Shown in pieces: positions 35,079 through 43,325 of a stretch of DNA of 64,000 bases. Made by a program: the position numbers and the translations under genes. Location: assembly GCA_030430455.1 (NCBI GenBank), contig JAUIJB010000008.1:23770-87769 (forward strand). Direction: 5' to 3'. Origin of the DNA: Verrucomicrobiia bacterium. Lineage in GTDB: Bacteria; Verrucomicrobiota; Verrucomicrobiia; Verrucomicrobiales; Akkermansiaceae. The stretch's first letter is position 1. Each line of letters starts with the position of its first letter. The notes beneath the pieces are model-generated. The model was not told where the DNA came from and made no database searches. It worked only from the letters and a program-made list of their open reading frames with translations.

Positions 35079-36218
35079 ATGACCACGGCGATCTCCATCT
35101 GCGCGATCCTCGGGCTGGCGCTGTCATCGATCGCCGCCCGCCTGCTCTTCGCCCGCCTGCGAGTCCTCCCCACCGCCGCGCCGCCCGACCCCGCCGATCC
35201 CGCCGACCCGGACGACGCCCCGCGCATCTCGCTCATCATCCCGGCCCGCAACGAGGCCGCCAACCTCGACAAGCTGCTCCCCGCGCTGGGCCGGCAGGCC
35301 TTTCCGCCGCACGAGGTGATCGTGGTCGACGACCAGTCGGACGACGCCACCGCCGAAGTCGCCCGGGGCCACGGCGCGCGGGTGCTCGCGGGCCGGCCGC
35401 TGCCGGACGGCTGGTTCGGCAAACCCTGGGCCTGCCGCCAGGGCGCCGATGCCGCGAGCGGCGACTGGTTCCTGTTTCTCGACGCCGACCTCGAGCCCGC
35501 CCCCGACGCGCTGACCCGCCTCGCCGCCCTGACCCGGGGCGAGCCGGCGGTGTTCTCGGTCTGCCCGCACCACCGGGTCCCCACCGCCACCGAGCAGCTC
35601 TCGATGTTCTTCAACCTGCTGATGGTCGCCGGCATCGGCGCCTTCACCTGGAAGGGCGACGCGGCCCGGGGGATCGGCCTGTTCGGCCAGACCCTGCTCG
35701 TCTCGCGGCGGCACTACGACCAGGTCGGCGGCCACGACACGGTGCGCCGCACGGTACTGGAGAACTTCAAGCTCTCGCGCGAGTTCGACCGGCTCGGCAT
35801 CCCGCGCCGCTGTTTCCTCGGCGGCCGGGCGCTGGCGATGCGGATGTTCCCGGGCGGCCACGACGAGCTCGTCGCCGGCTGGTCGAAGGGCTTCAGCGCC
35901 GGGGCCGGGCTGTCGTCGCGGCTCGCCCTGGCCCTGTCGTCGGCCTGGCTCGGCGGGCTGATGCTGGTAACCATGCCGATCGTGGCCGGCCTGCTCCTCG
36001 GGGTGCTTCCCCCCGCCCTGGCCCTGCTCGGCTACCTCGGTGCCGTCGTCCAGTTGGCCATCCTGGTACCGCGCGTGGGATCCTTCTCGCTCGGGTCCGT
36101 CCTGCTGTTCCCCGTGCCGCTGTTCTTCTATCAGTTCATCTTCGCCCGCTCGATCGTCCGCAAGCGCCGCGGCGGCGGGTTCCACTGGAAAGGCCGCGAT
36201 GTTTCTGACCCTGCCTGA
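35079..36218 (+). CDS. Carotenoid glycosyltransferase, CrtQ-like (GT2)
   Basis: A 379-residue membrane-attached family 2 glycosyltransferase. An N-terminal anchor helix (5-25) is followed by the GT-A domain, with ISLIIPARNEAANLDKLLPAL, VIVVDDQSDDATAEVA and the DxD-type FLFLDADLEPAPDAL. The LPDGWFGKPWACRQGADAA segment is typical of the CrtQ branch. Three or four transmembrane helices form the C-terminus. CrtQ attaches glucose to the carboxyl end of the C30 carotenoid acid. It begins 3 bases after the CrtP-like gene and overlaps the next gene by 20 bases. Confidence 0.83.
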   Translation: MTTAISICAILGLALSSIAARLLFARLRVLPTAAPPDPADPADPDDAPRISLIIPARNEAANLDKLLPALGRQAFPPHEVIVVDDQSDDATAEVARGHGARVLAGRPLPDGWFGKPWACRQGADAASGDWFLFLDADLEPAPDALTRLAALTRGEPAVFSVCPHHRVPTATEQLSMFFNLLMVAGIGAFTWKGDAARGIGLFGQTLLVSRRHYDQVGGHDTVRRTVLENFKLSREFDRLGIPRRCFLGGRALAMRMFPGGHDELVAGWSKGFSAGAGLSSRLALALSSAWLGGLMLVTMPIVAGLLLGVLPPALALLGYLGAVVQLAILVPRVGSFSLGSVLLFPVPLFFYQFIFARSIVRKRRGGGFHWKGRDVSDPA

Positions 36219-36711
36219 GATCTGGATCGTGCTGCTCAACGCGCTGGGCATCCCGGCCGCCCACTTCGGGATTTCCTGGGCCTTCACCCGCGCGCCGGGC
36301 GGATGGTTCGACCCGGCGCGCTGGCCGTTCCGGCCGTTTCCGGGCGAGAGCGCGCGACGCTACGAGCGGCGCACCTTCATCCGCCACTGGAAGGAGCGCC
36401 TGCCCGACGCCGCGCCGTGGTTCGGCGGCTTCGCCAAGAAGCGCCTGCACGGGGCGGACCCGGACTTCCTCCACCGCTTCATCGCCGAGTCCTGCCGCAG
36501 CGAGGCGGCGCATTGGGCCCAGGTGCTGGTCATCGCCGGCTTCATCGCCTGGACCCCCTGGCCCTGGGCGCTGGTGATCCCCGCCTACGCCATCGCCTCG
36601 AACCTCCCCTGCATCCTGCTGCAGCGCTACAACCGGCTCCGTTTCCGCCGCGTACTTGCCAGGTCGCAGGGAAGCCACCATCGTAAGGCCCCATGTCATT
36701 CCGCCTGCTGA
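36199..36711 (+). CDS. Glycosyl-diaponeurosporenoate acyltransferase, CrtO-like
   Basis: A 170-residue membrane protein. It shows the CrtO features WFDPARWPFRPFPGESARRYE, then FIRHWKERLPDAAPWFGGFAKKRL, comparable in position and spacing to the WKKYLPDG..WF..GFKKK region of staphylococcal CrtO. About three hydrophobic helices are seen. CrtO esterifies the sugar of the carotenoid with a fatty acid, giving the membrane-embedded end product. The ATG at 36199 overlaps the CrtQ-like gene; the first gene of the next reading frame (36693) overlaps its end, so translation is probably coupled. Confidence 0.78.
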   Translation: MFLTLPEIWIVLLNALGIPAAHFGISWAFTRAPGGWFDPARWPFRPFPGESARRYERRTFIRHWKERLPDAAPWFGGFAKKRLHGADPDFLHRFIAESCRSEAAHWAQVLVIAGFIAWTPWPWALVIPAYAIASNLPCILLQRYNRLRFRRVLARSQGSHHRKAPCHSAC

Positions 36712-37277
36712 AACTCCTGCTGCTCCTCGTTCTGGCCCCCGCCGTCGCCCACGGCGCGCTGCGCGAGGACTACCTGCGCTGGCACGAGGCCTGCCTGGCC
36801 GCCGATGACGCCAAGACGATCGACGGCTACATCGCCCGCTACGAGAAGGCCCTCGCCGCACGGCCGGACGACCAGCTGGCCAAGGTCTACCTCGGCTCCG
36901 CCCACACCCTGCGCTCGGCCGAGAGCGGCTGGGGACGCTCCAAGCTCGAGCACCTCAGGAAGGGCGGGCGGCTGATGGACGAGGCGGTGGCGGCCGCGCC
37001 CGACGATGCCCGCATCCGCTTCGTGCGCGCCGTCAATTGCTACCGCCTGCCGAAACGCTTCGACCGCCGACCGATCGCCGTGGAGGACTTCAAGCGCCTC
37101 ATCCCGCTCGCCGCGAAGGGCAAGGGCGACCTCTCGACCCGCGAACGCCAGGCCATCCTCTACTATGGCTGGCAGACCATGAAGGAGGACGGCGAAACCG
37201 AGCTCGCCGAACAGGCTCGCCGGCACTGCCACCAGCTCGCGCCCGAGTCGAAATACGGCAAGGCCAGCGGCGGGTGA
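36693..37277 (+). CDS. Exported TPR-like helical protein
   Basis: A 194-residue protein with a signal peptide (MSFRLLKLLLLLVLAPAVAHG). The remainder is helical, with repeat-like stretches (YEKALAARPDDQLAKVYLGSA, and MDEAVAAAPDDARIRFVRAV) resembling degenerate tetratricopeptide repeats. It overlaps the end of the CrtO-like gene by 19 bases, so it belongs to the carotenoid operon, but whether it has a part in pigment synthesis is unknown. Confidence 0.7.
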   Translation: MSFRLLKLLLLLVLAPAVAHGALREDYLRWHEACLAADDAKTIDGYIARYEKALAARPDDQLAKVYLGSAHTLRSAESGWGRSKLEHLRKGGRLMDEAVAAAPDDARIRFVRAVNCYRLPKRFDRRPIAVEDFKRLIPLAAKGKGDLSTRERQAILYYGWQTMKEDGETELAEQARRHCHQLAPESKYGKASGG

Positions 37278-37332
37278 GCGAAGGCTCCCGAAAGGCGGAG
37301 GCATCGAGAAACGGCAGCCAGCACGGGTGAAG

Positions 37333-37424
37333 CAGGCCTTCAGCCTGCTCGATCCCTTTCGACTCCCCAACCCAGGGCGCTGCCCCAGGTTCCTGAGCCG
37401 GATGATTGCAGGCTGAAGGCCTGC
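37333..37424. repeat. Two short REP hairpins in opposite orientation
   Basis: GCAGGCCTTCAGCCTGC at 37333-37349 and its reverse complement GCAGGCTGAAGGCCTGC at 37408-37424. Each is itself a stem of 6 bp with a 5-base loop. They lie between convergent genes and can also pair with each other into a longer cruciform. A third copy is at 62776-62792. Confidence 0.8.
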
Positions 37425-37514
37425 CTCACCCGCCGCGTCGTCCTTCCAGGCCGAATCCCAACGCGGGACATCGGATCCGGCCGCGAGCCGGGCTGCCCGA
37501 GCTTGGCCGGGGTG

Positions 37515-38246
37515 TCAGGCAAAATGCTCGCCGAACCACTCGTCGAGAGCCGTGACGACCTGCTCGTAGCTGTCGTCGCCGAACATGTGGCCGGCGCCGT
37601 CGACCCGGACCAGCCGCTTCGGCTCGCCGGCCGCCGCGAAGGCCTCCTCGCTGTCGGAGGGCGGGACCACGTCGTCCGCCGTCCCGTGGATCAGCAACAG
37701 CGGCTGGCGGAGGTCGGCGACCCGGGAGACCACCTCGCCGATCGACCCGAGGTCCTGCATGAAGTCGGACGACAGCGGGCAGTCCGGCTCGTCCCACATG
37801 CATCCCTCGTCCGGCGTGACCTCGCCGAACTCGCGCTCGGCGAAGTCCGCGGTGCGCATCATCCCGGCCAGGGTGGCGAGCACCCGGATGCGGGGGATCG
37901 AGCCGGCGCTCAGGACGCCGACCGCGCCGCCCATGCTGTGGCCGATGTAGGCCAGCTCGAGCTCCGCGGGAAGCTGGTCGACCAGGTCGGCCAGATCGGC
38001 GCACTCCTTGCTCACGTTCGACTCGCGGAAGTCGCCCTCCGAGTCGCCGTTGCCGGAGAACGAGAAGCGCAGACAGGGCCAGCCGCGCGCGGCGAGCCCC
38101 TCCGCCACCGCCTTGAGCAGCGGGCGGTCCTTGTTGGCGGTGACGCCGTGGCCGATCACCACCAGCCTGCCGCCGCGCGAGCCCGGGTGGAAGGCGGTGT
38201 CGAGCTTCTCGCCGCGACGGTTGCGGAAATCGATCCCCTCAATCAT
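37515..38246 (-). CDS. Alpha/beta hydrolase
   Basis: A 243-residue serine hydrolase. The nucleophile elbow is YIGHSMGGAVG near residue 108; the acid is in LLLIHGTADDVVPPSDS and the catalytic histidine in VDGAGHMFGDDSYE. The oxyanion region VVIGHGVTANKDRP and the KDRPL...GNGDSEG arrangement resemble the acyl-CoA or cinnamoyl-esterase-like group. The substrate is unknown. The ATG at 38246 overlaps the end of the upstream dehydrogenase gene by 8 bases, so the two are translationally coupled. Confidence 0.83.
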   Translation of the reverse strand: MIEGIDFRNRRGEKLDTAFHPGSRGGRLVVIGHGVTANKDRPLLKAVAEGLAARGWPCLRFSFSGNGDSEGDFRESNVSKECADLADLVDQLPAELELAYIGHSMGGAVGVLSAGSIPRIRVLATLAGMMRTADFAEREFGEVTPDEGCMWDEPDCPLSSDFMQDLGSIGEVVSRVADLRQPLLLIHGTADDVVPPSDSEEAFAAAGEPKRLVRVDGAGHMFGDDSYEQVVTALDEWFGEHFA

Positions 38247-39123
38247 CGCGACGACCCGGGAAAGTGAGTTCCGCCACCGCGCTCTTGTCGAGCTCGCCAC
38301 GGCCCAGCTCGACCAGCTTGCGGTACTGCGCTTCGGTCGCCGCCGACAGCGGCACCCCGACCCCGGCACCGGCGGCCAGCGCGTTGGCGATGCCGCTGTC
38401 CTTGGCCGCGTGGGCGGCCGAGAAGTAACACTCGTGGTCGCGCGCGATCATGTCGTCGCCGTCGGTCTCAAGCACCCTCGAGTTCGCCCCCGTCTGCGAG
38501 AACACCTCCTTCAGCACCTCGGTGTCGAGGCCCAGCGCCGCGCCCAGCCCGAGGCCTTCGGCGAGGCCGGCGGTGTTGATGTTCATGACCATGTTGACCA
38601 GCGCCTTGACCTGCGCCGCCGTGCCGGCCGGGCCGATGAAGCGCAGCGACTTCGAGAGGTCCTGCAGCAGCGGCTCGACCTGGTCGAACACCCCCCGCTC
38701 GCCGGCGACCATCAGGTAGAGCGTGCCCTCGCGGGCCTGGGTGATGCTCGACGCCATGCAGGCCTCCAGCGCCCGGGCGCCGGCCTTCTCGCAGGCCAGC
38801 GCGACCTCCTCGTGCACCGCCGGGCTGACCGTCGCGCAGTTGATGAACACCCGCCCGCCGGCATCGGCCAGCAACTGGTCGGCGGCGAAGATCGAGCGCA
38901 TCGCGGCGTCGTCGGTGACGACGGTCACGATGACGTCCGCCGCCGCGGTGACCTCGCCAAGCGACCCGGCCGCGGTGGCGCCGAGTTCCCCGGCCAGCTC
39001 CGCGGCGAGTTCCGGCACCACGTCGAACACGACGCTCACCGTGTGGCCGCACTCCTTCATCCGGCGCGCCATGTTCGCGCCCATCCGCCCGAGTCCGACG
39101 ACTCCGATCCGTTTTTCATCCAT
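38239..39123 (-). CDS. NAD-dependent beta-hydroxyacid dehydrogenase (3-hydroxyisobutyrate type)
   Basis: A 294-residue dehydrogenase. The Rossmann fold GVVGLGRMGANMARRMKECGH opens the protein. A substrate loop (CMASSITQAREGTLYLMVAGE, given in part as CMASSITQAREG) replaces the usual DAPVSGG, and the catalytic lysine lies in AAQVKALVNMVMNINTAGLAEGL. The C-terminal helical domain fits the family. Enzymes of this group oxidise 3-hydroxyisobutyrate, tartronate semialdehyde, glyoxylate or related acids; the altered substrate loop prevents a firmer call. Confidence 0.83.
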   Translation of the reverse strand: MDEKRIGVVGLGRMGANMARRMKECGHTVSVVFDVVPELAAELAGELGATAAGSLGEVTAAADVIVTVVTDDAAMRSIFAADQLLADAGGRVFINCATVSPAVHEEVALACEKAGARALEACMASSITQAREGTLYLMVAGERGVFDQVEPLLQDLSKSLRFIGPAGTAAQVKALVNMVMNINTAGLAEGLGLGAALGLDTEVLKEVFSQTGANSRVLETDGDDMIARDHECYFSAAHAAKDSGIANALAAGAGVGVPLSAATEAQYRKLVELGRGELDKSAVAELTFPGRRDD

Positions 39124-39183
39124 CGCCGCCACCCTGCCGCCCACCTCGCCGGCTGTCCACCGAAAGACTCCCGGTTCGGTGCA

Positions 39184-39771
39184 CTAGCCCTGCTTGCCCT
39201 CGATGGCGCAGAACAGCACCGCGGCGGCGAGGCCGAGGCGGCGGTCGAGCAGCCCCCCGCCGTCCATGGCGAAGTCGAGGTAGGTCTTGGTGATGAGGGG
39301 ATTGCGCGTCTGGCGGAACACCAGCACCGGGTTCTGGCCGATGAAGCCGTGGTGCTGCTGCGGCGCGAAGAGGTTGACGATCCCGCCGAGGAACCGCCGC
39401 AGGAAGGCGAGCCCGCCGGAGTCCTCGCGGATGATGCCGACCTCGTTGCCGGCAGGATCGAAGATCAGCCACTCGTCCTTGAAGATCGACTTCAGCCCCT
39501 TGCGGCGGAGCGCACCGAGGACCTCACCGCTGGCGGGATCGCTGACGTCGTAGGTGGCGCCGAAGTCGATCACCTGGCGGGCGCGGATCGTGATCAGCTC
39601 CGATTGCCGGTCCGGCCCGAGCACGCGGATGTCCTCCCTCAGCTTGAAGGCGCGCATCTTGGTGTGAAGCAGGACGTTGCCCTGCTCGTCCAGGACGCGG
39701 AACCACTGGTGGAGGATGTTGAAGATGTTCTTGCGGGTGACGAAGCGGGTCCGGTTGAAAAGCTCGTTCAT
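39184..39771 (-). CDS. LURP-one-related/scramblase-like (tubby-fold) protein
   Basis: A 195-residue protein. A central beta-rich domain with WFRVLDEQGNVLLHTKMRAFKLREDIRVLG and ITIRARQVIDFGATYDVSDPASGEVLGALRRKGLKSIFKDEWLIFD (cited by segments) matches the LURP-one-related family: paired strands followed by a DEWLIFDPAGNEVGIIRED helix-strand unit. Tubby-fold relatives bind phosphoinositides or scramble lipids. A hydrophobic C-terminal helix (LGLAAAVLFCAIEG) suggests membrane association. Its cellular role is unknown. Confidence 0.7.
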   Translation of the reverse strand: MNELFNRTRFVTRKNIFNILHQWFRVLDEQGNVLLHTKMRAFKLREDIRVLGPDRQSELITIRARQVIDFGATYDVSDPASGEVLGALRRKGLKSIFKDEWLIFDPAGNEVGIIREDSGGLAFLRRFLGGIVNLFAPQQHHGFIGQNPVLVFRQTRNPLITKTYLDFAMDGGGLLDRRLGLAAAVLFCAIEGKQG

Positions 39772-39859
39772 TCAGGTGGTGTCGGGGCGGAGGCTAGCCG
39801 CCCGGCCGCCGGGAAAGGAAGCCCGATCCGGTGTCACCTTGCCAGGCGAAGCGCCGACC

Positions 39860-40048
39860 TTGGACTGCGGCGGCTTGACGCCGCTTTGGGTGACGTTCGG
39901 GAAATCGCTGGATACGATCCGGTTCCGAGGACACTGGCGGACCGCCTCCCTCGGCCGGATCCGGAGAAACTCCCCAATCCGGCCCCTTGCCGTGGAGACC
40001 ATCCGCCAGAACGCCTCGAAAAAGCGGCGTCAAGCCGCCGCAGTCCAA
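39860..40048. repeat. 189-bp element bounded by perfect 28-bp inverted repeats
   Basis: The left arm 39860-39887 and right arm 40021-40048 are exact reverse complements. Each arm contains an internal hairpin (GCGGCGTCAAGCCGC). The interior (about 133 bases) has no reading frame of note. The arm sequence plus its flank (CCCGA-ACG-CAC-CAAAGCGGCGTC) also occurs, with a few changes, inside both copies of the direct repeat at 18.1 and 18.5 kb, so this is a REP dimer or a small MITE-like family. Its right edge lies 3 bases from the stop of the PQQ-propeller gene. Confidence 0.8.
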
Positions 40049-40051
40049 AGC

Positions 40052-41302
40052 CTACGGCTCCGGCAATCGCAGGCGGATCAGGTGATCCCGCTCCTTGACC
40101 AGCAGCGAGCCGTCGACCAGTGCCGGCGCGCCCCAGGTTTCGCTATCGGCCACCTGGTAGGTCCGCAGGACCTTCGTGGACCCTCCACCGGCCCGCAGGA
40201 CGTGGAGTTCGCCGCGATCGGTCAGGGCCAGGACGTGTCCGGGAAGCGAGAGGAACTGGGCGTTCTCCCCCATCCGCGGCTCACCCGTCCAGACCACCTT
40301 GCCGGTCGACGGCTCGAGGCAGAAGAACTGCCCCAGCTTGAACTGCGAGAAGCCGTAGACCAGGCCGTCGTTGACCACCGGGCTGCTCATGTCGAGCGAG
40401 GCATCGCGGTGCCTCCACAGCAACTCGACCGACCAGCCGTCGTCGCCGCGCCGCGGTCGCAGCCCACGCAGGCCGCGGTCCTCGCCGCCGATCACGAAGA
40501 CGCCGTCGTGAAAGACCGGCGTCGGGGTGTTCTGCTTGTTGCCGCGGTGCGGGAAGGCGTAGGTCCACAGGACCTCGCCGGTCTTCAGGTCGATCCCGCT
40601 CAAGCCGGCGTGGTTCAACTCGATGAACTGGCGCACGCCGTCGACGGTCTCGATGAGCGGCGAGGAGTAGCAGTTGGCGTGCTCGTCCTGCACCCAGACA
40701 TCCTCGCCGGTCGCGGGGTCGAGACAGAACAGCGCGCCATCCTCGCAGCTCCCGGTGTGGGCGAACAGGCGGCCGTCGGCCATCAGCGGCGAGGTCGCCG
40801 TGCCCCAGTAGGGGTGCGCCGGCTCGAAGCGCTCGCGGAAGTCCCGCTTCCACAACAGCGAGCCATCGTCGGCATCCCACCCGGCCAGCAGCCCGGTGAT
40901 GCTCAGCGTGGCCACGCGGCCGTCGGCGATGGCCGGCGTCGACTTCGGTCCGCGGCCGTGCCCTTCGCCGCCGCGGCCGGGAGTGAAGTCGACCGGCAGG
41001 GTGCTGCGCCACACGGACTCGCCGCTGGCGAGTTCGAGGCACCACAGCACCTCGTCGCCGCCCTGGCGGGCGTGCTGGTAGATCCGCTCGCCCGCAACCA
41101 CCGGGGTGGCGTAGCCGCTGCCCACCTCGACCCGCCAGATCGGCTCGAGCTTCTCCGGGAGTTCCCCGGGAAGCTTGAAGTCGGCGACCTGGTTGTCGCG
41201 CCCGGCACCGCGCCAGCCGGGCCATGAGGGATCGTTCGCCCAACCGGGCAGAGCGAGGAGCAGCGGGGTCAGGGCGGAAAAGAGGAATCGTGAGGCAGGC
41301 AT
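40052..41302 (-). CDS. Exported PQQ-binding-like beta-propeller protein
   Basis: A 416-residue secreted protein with a signal peptide (ending ALPGWANDP). From about residue 25 it contains repeated PQQ-propeller blades with WRGAGRDNQVADF, LYCLELASGESVWR-type strands (here WCLELASGESVWRSTL), GWDADDGSLLWKRDF, CLDPATGEDVWVQDE, GIDLKTGEVLWTYAF and CLEPSTGKVVWTGEP. The W-docking residues and DxxTGxxxW pattern are clear. There is no conserved quinoprotein dehydrogenase active site, so it is more likely a scaffold or regulatory protein than an enzyme. The ATG at 41302 gives the signal peptide. Confidence 0.85.
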   Translation of the reverse strand: MPASRFLFSALTPLLLALPGWANDPSWPGWRGAGRDNQVADFKLPGELPEKLEPIWRVEVGSGYATPVVAGERIYQHARQGGDEVLWCLELASGESVWRSTLPVDFTPGRGGEGHGRGPKSTPAIADGRVATLSITGLLAGWDADDGSLLWKRDFRERFEPAHPYWGTATSPLMADGRLFAHTGSCEDGALFCLDPATGEDVWVQDEHANCYSSPLIETVDGVRQFIELNHAGLSGIDLKTGEVLWTYAFPHRGNKQNTPTPVFHDGVFVIGGEDRGLRGLRPRRGDDGWSVELLWRHRDASLDMSSPVVNDGLVYGFSQFKLGQFFCLEPSTGKVVWTGEPRMGENAQFLSLPGHVLALTDRGELHVLRAGGGSTKVLRTYQVADSETWGAPALVDGSLLVKERDHLIRLRLPEP

Positions 41303-41700
41303 GATGACAGTGGGAGAAGTTCCAACATGCCTCCATCCCGCCGCCGCGCAAGCGGCCACCGCGCCACCCCTCTTTTCGATCCCGGCAGGATCCCAGCCAT
41401 TCGCCGGGGGTCGAGGAGACCGCGGATGCGGGCGACGCCACCCCGATCGGACCCCGGCAGGGGCCGCGGCCACCCCCGCGAGCGACTTCCCTCGCCGCGA
41501 AACCTTCAGCCAACCCATCCAGCTGGCGTCGAAGAGCACGACCCACAAGGCCCGCCCACATTGGCCATGCTCCAGGGGGCATTCGATGGTGAGAACGCTC
41601 CCGAGCACTGCCTACCGCGCAAGAAGAGTCCAGGAAACCATTGTTCGGGGATCCAGAACAAAATCCTGACGTAGCGCCTCCGGCGGTGTAGCATCCGGTC
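41303..41700. repeat. Intergenic region with a degenerate REP unit
   Basis: No gene seen. At 41376-41480 a diverged copy of the 28-29 kb repeat occurs: GATCCC-GGCA-GGATC, then CCAGCCATTCGCCGGGGGTCGA. The final 60 bases before hicB include GAACAAAATCCTGACG and are less GC-rich, and probably contain the hicB promoter. Confidence 0.55.
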
Positions 41701-41913
41701 ATGAAGTTCGTGATCACACTTGACCGGGACGAGGACGGCGCATGGGTCGCCGAGTGCCCTTCCATCCCCGGCTGCATCAGCCAGGGCTCCGACCGCGACG
41801 AGGCCGAGGCGAACATTCGCGAGGCCATCATCGCCTGTCTGGAAGTCCGCGCCGAGCGTGGAATGCCGCTGACCATCGAAACCCGTAGCGTGGAGGTGCC
41901 CGTCGCGGTCTGA
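41701..41913 (+). CDS. hicB: HicB-family antitoxin
   Basis: A 70-residue antitoxin. The N-terminus has the partial RNase H fold typical of HicB (MKFVITLDRDEDGAWVAECP), then GCISQGSDRDEAEANIREAI. The usual C-terminal DNA-binding domain (ribbon-helix-helix or helix-turn-helix) is absent; the protein ends after VEVPVAV. Short HicB proteins of this type exist and neutralise HicA by direct binding. Its stop overlaps the hicA start by one base (TGATGG). Confidence 0.85.
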   Translation: MKFVITLDRDEDGAWVAECPSIPGCISQGSDRDEAEANIREAIIACLEVRAERGMPLTIETRSVEVPVAV

Positions 41914-42140
41914 TGGCTGGCCAGTTACCGGTATTGAGTGGCAAGAAAGTGCGCAAGGCCCTCGAAAAGGGCGGCTGGGAGTTCATTCGCCAGCGTGGCA
42001 GTCACATGATCTTGGTGAAGACCGCCAGCAATGCGAGTCTGTCCGTGCCCGATCACAAGGAGGTCGCCCGCGGCACCCTCCGGGCTCTAATTCGCGCAGC
42101 CGGACTGACGGTCGAAGAGTTTCTCGTTCTGCTGGATTGA
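41913..42140 (+). CDS. hicA: HicA-family mRNA interferase toxin
   Basis: A 75-residue toxin with the double-stranded-RNA-binding-like fold of HicA. The active histidine lies in RQRGSHMILVKT near residue 29. The family ends are intact: LSGKKVRKALEKGGWEFIRQ at the start and PDHKEVARGTLRALIRAAGLTVEEFLVLL at the end. HicA cleaves mRNA and tmRNA. The antitoxin-first gene order is the less common of the two arrangements. Confidence 0.87.
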   Translation: MAGQLPVLSGKKVRKALEKGGWEFIRQRGSHMILVKTASNASLSVPDHKEVARGTLRALIRAAGLTVEEFLVLLD

Positions 42141-42562
42141 TCCAATCGATGGCCGACGGAGCCGCTGTACTCTGTGCTGATCCAGATGAGAATCACCGCC
42201 ACAGATTCGCCGCTTGGGGCACGGCACCCGACGGCACCCGACGCAGCAGACCTGCTTCCGGGGAATTTCGGCGGATGAGCGAAGCCCGCACCGGGCAACT
42301 CCCGCAGGATCCCGGCACCGGCGAAGCAGAAACCGGCCTGCAATTCCGCAAGCCGTAGCGGGGGTGCGATGCTACGGATATCGGTATTCGTTGATCTCCC
42401 ACATTTTGTGGGGCCGATGGCTGGAGCCGACGCCTGCTGCGTCAACTTGGCGCTGGCTCATCACTCCATCCACCCTTGAAGGGTAGCGTCATCGCGGGCC
42501 ATTGTCACGTTCGCAGGGGCGGAGGGGCCGAAGGCGTCAGCCACCCGTATTTCGGTCCCGGC
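42141..42562. other. Intergenic region, no gene recognised
   Basis: Between hicA and the convergent AIM24 gene. It holds a CCCACA-TTT-TGTGGG hairpin at 42398-42412 without a U-tract, and a few other small palindromes. No open frame shows codon bias or homology. Confidence 0.5.
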
Positions 42563-43285
42563 TCAGCCACCCTGGGCGGCGACGGCGACCTCCTCGTAGG
42601 GCTGGATCACCACGAAGCCGGAGCCCTCGAAGAGCATCTGGAAGGACTCGCCCGAGGCCCGGCCGAGGAAGGTCCGCAGCGAGGTGTCGGTGCGGAACTG
42701 CGGGGTCAGCCCGCCGCTCCAGGCCACCGTGGCGTTCGGGTCGGTGATCACCGGGCTGCCCGGCTCGACCTTCAGCGTGATCGGCTCGTAGTGGGTCGTC
42801 AGCGCGACCATCCCCGAGCCGGTCAGGTGGATGTTGAACAGTCCACCGCTGACCAGCGCGGCGACCTTGCGCATCATCTCGATGCGGTGGGCCAGCGAGG
42901 GCTCGAAGGCGAGGACGTCGTTGCCGTTGATGAAGATCTCCTCGTTGTCGAGGCGGATGATGCTGATCTTCTTGCCCTCGTCGGCGAGGTAGAGCTTCCC
43001 CTGGCCGTCGGCGTAGGTGATGCTCATCCCCTCCCCCGACACCGCCTTCTTGAGCAGGTTGCCGAGACCCTGGTCGAGCATCTTCTCGCGGGTGAACTTG
43101 ATCTGCCCGCGGTAGGCCACCATCGACCCCATCTTGGTGTTGATCCGGCCGTTGAGGTTGACCTCGAGCAGGCGCGGCGTCTCCAGCTCGAACAGTCCCT
43201 GCCCGCGGTCCTGCTGGGCGGTCTTGGCGATGAATTCCTCCAGCGTGTGGCTCGGCGAGGGCGGCATGGGTGGCGGGGTGCTCAT
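42563..43285 (-). CDS. AIM24 family protein
   Basis: A 240-residue beta-rich protein of the AIM24/TIGR00266 family, related to tubby-like folds. It shows LLEVNLNGRINTKMGSMVAYRGQIKF and GEGMSITYADGQGKLYLADE, with the Gly-rich turn motifs of the family, and AFEPSLAHRI later. The N-terminal 25 residues are proline-rich. Its bacterial function is not established. The ATG at 43285 starts just after the HAD phosphatase gene on the same strand. Confidence 0.83.
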   Translation of the reverse strand: MSTPPPMPPSPSHTLEEFIAKTAQQDRGQGLFELETPRLLEVNLNGRINTKMGSMVAYRGQIKFTREKMLDQGLGNLLKKAVSGEGMSITYADGQGKLYLADEGKKISIIRLDNEEIFINGNDVLAFEPSLAHRIEMMRKVAALVSGGLFNIHLTGSGMVALTTHYEPITLKVEPGSPVITDPNATVAWSGGLTPQFRTDTSLRTFLGRASGESFQMLFEGSGFVVIQPYEEVAVAAQGG

Positions 43286-43325
43286 GATGGCGCATCCTCG
43301 CCGGAGCGCGGCGCCATTCCAAGCA

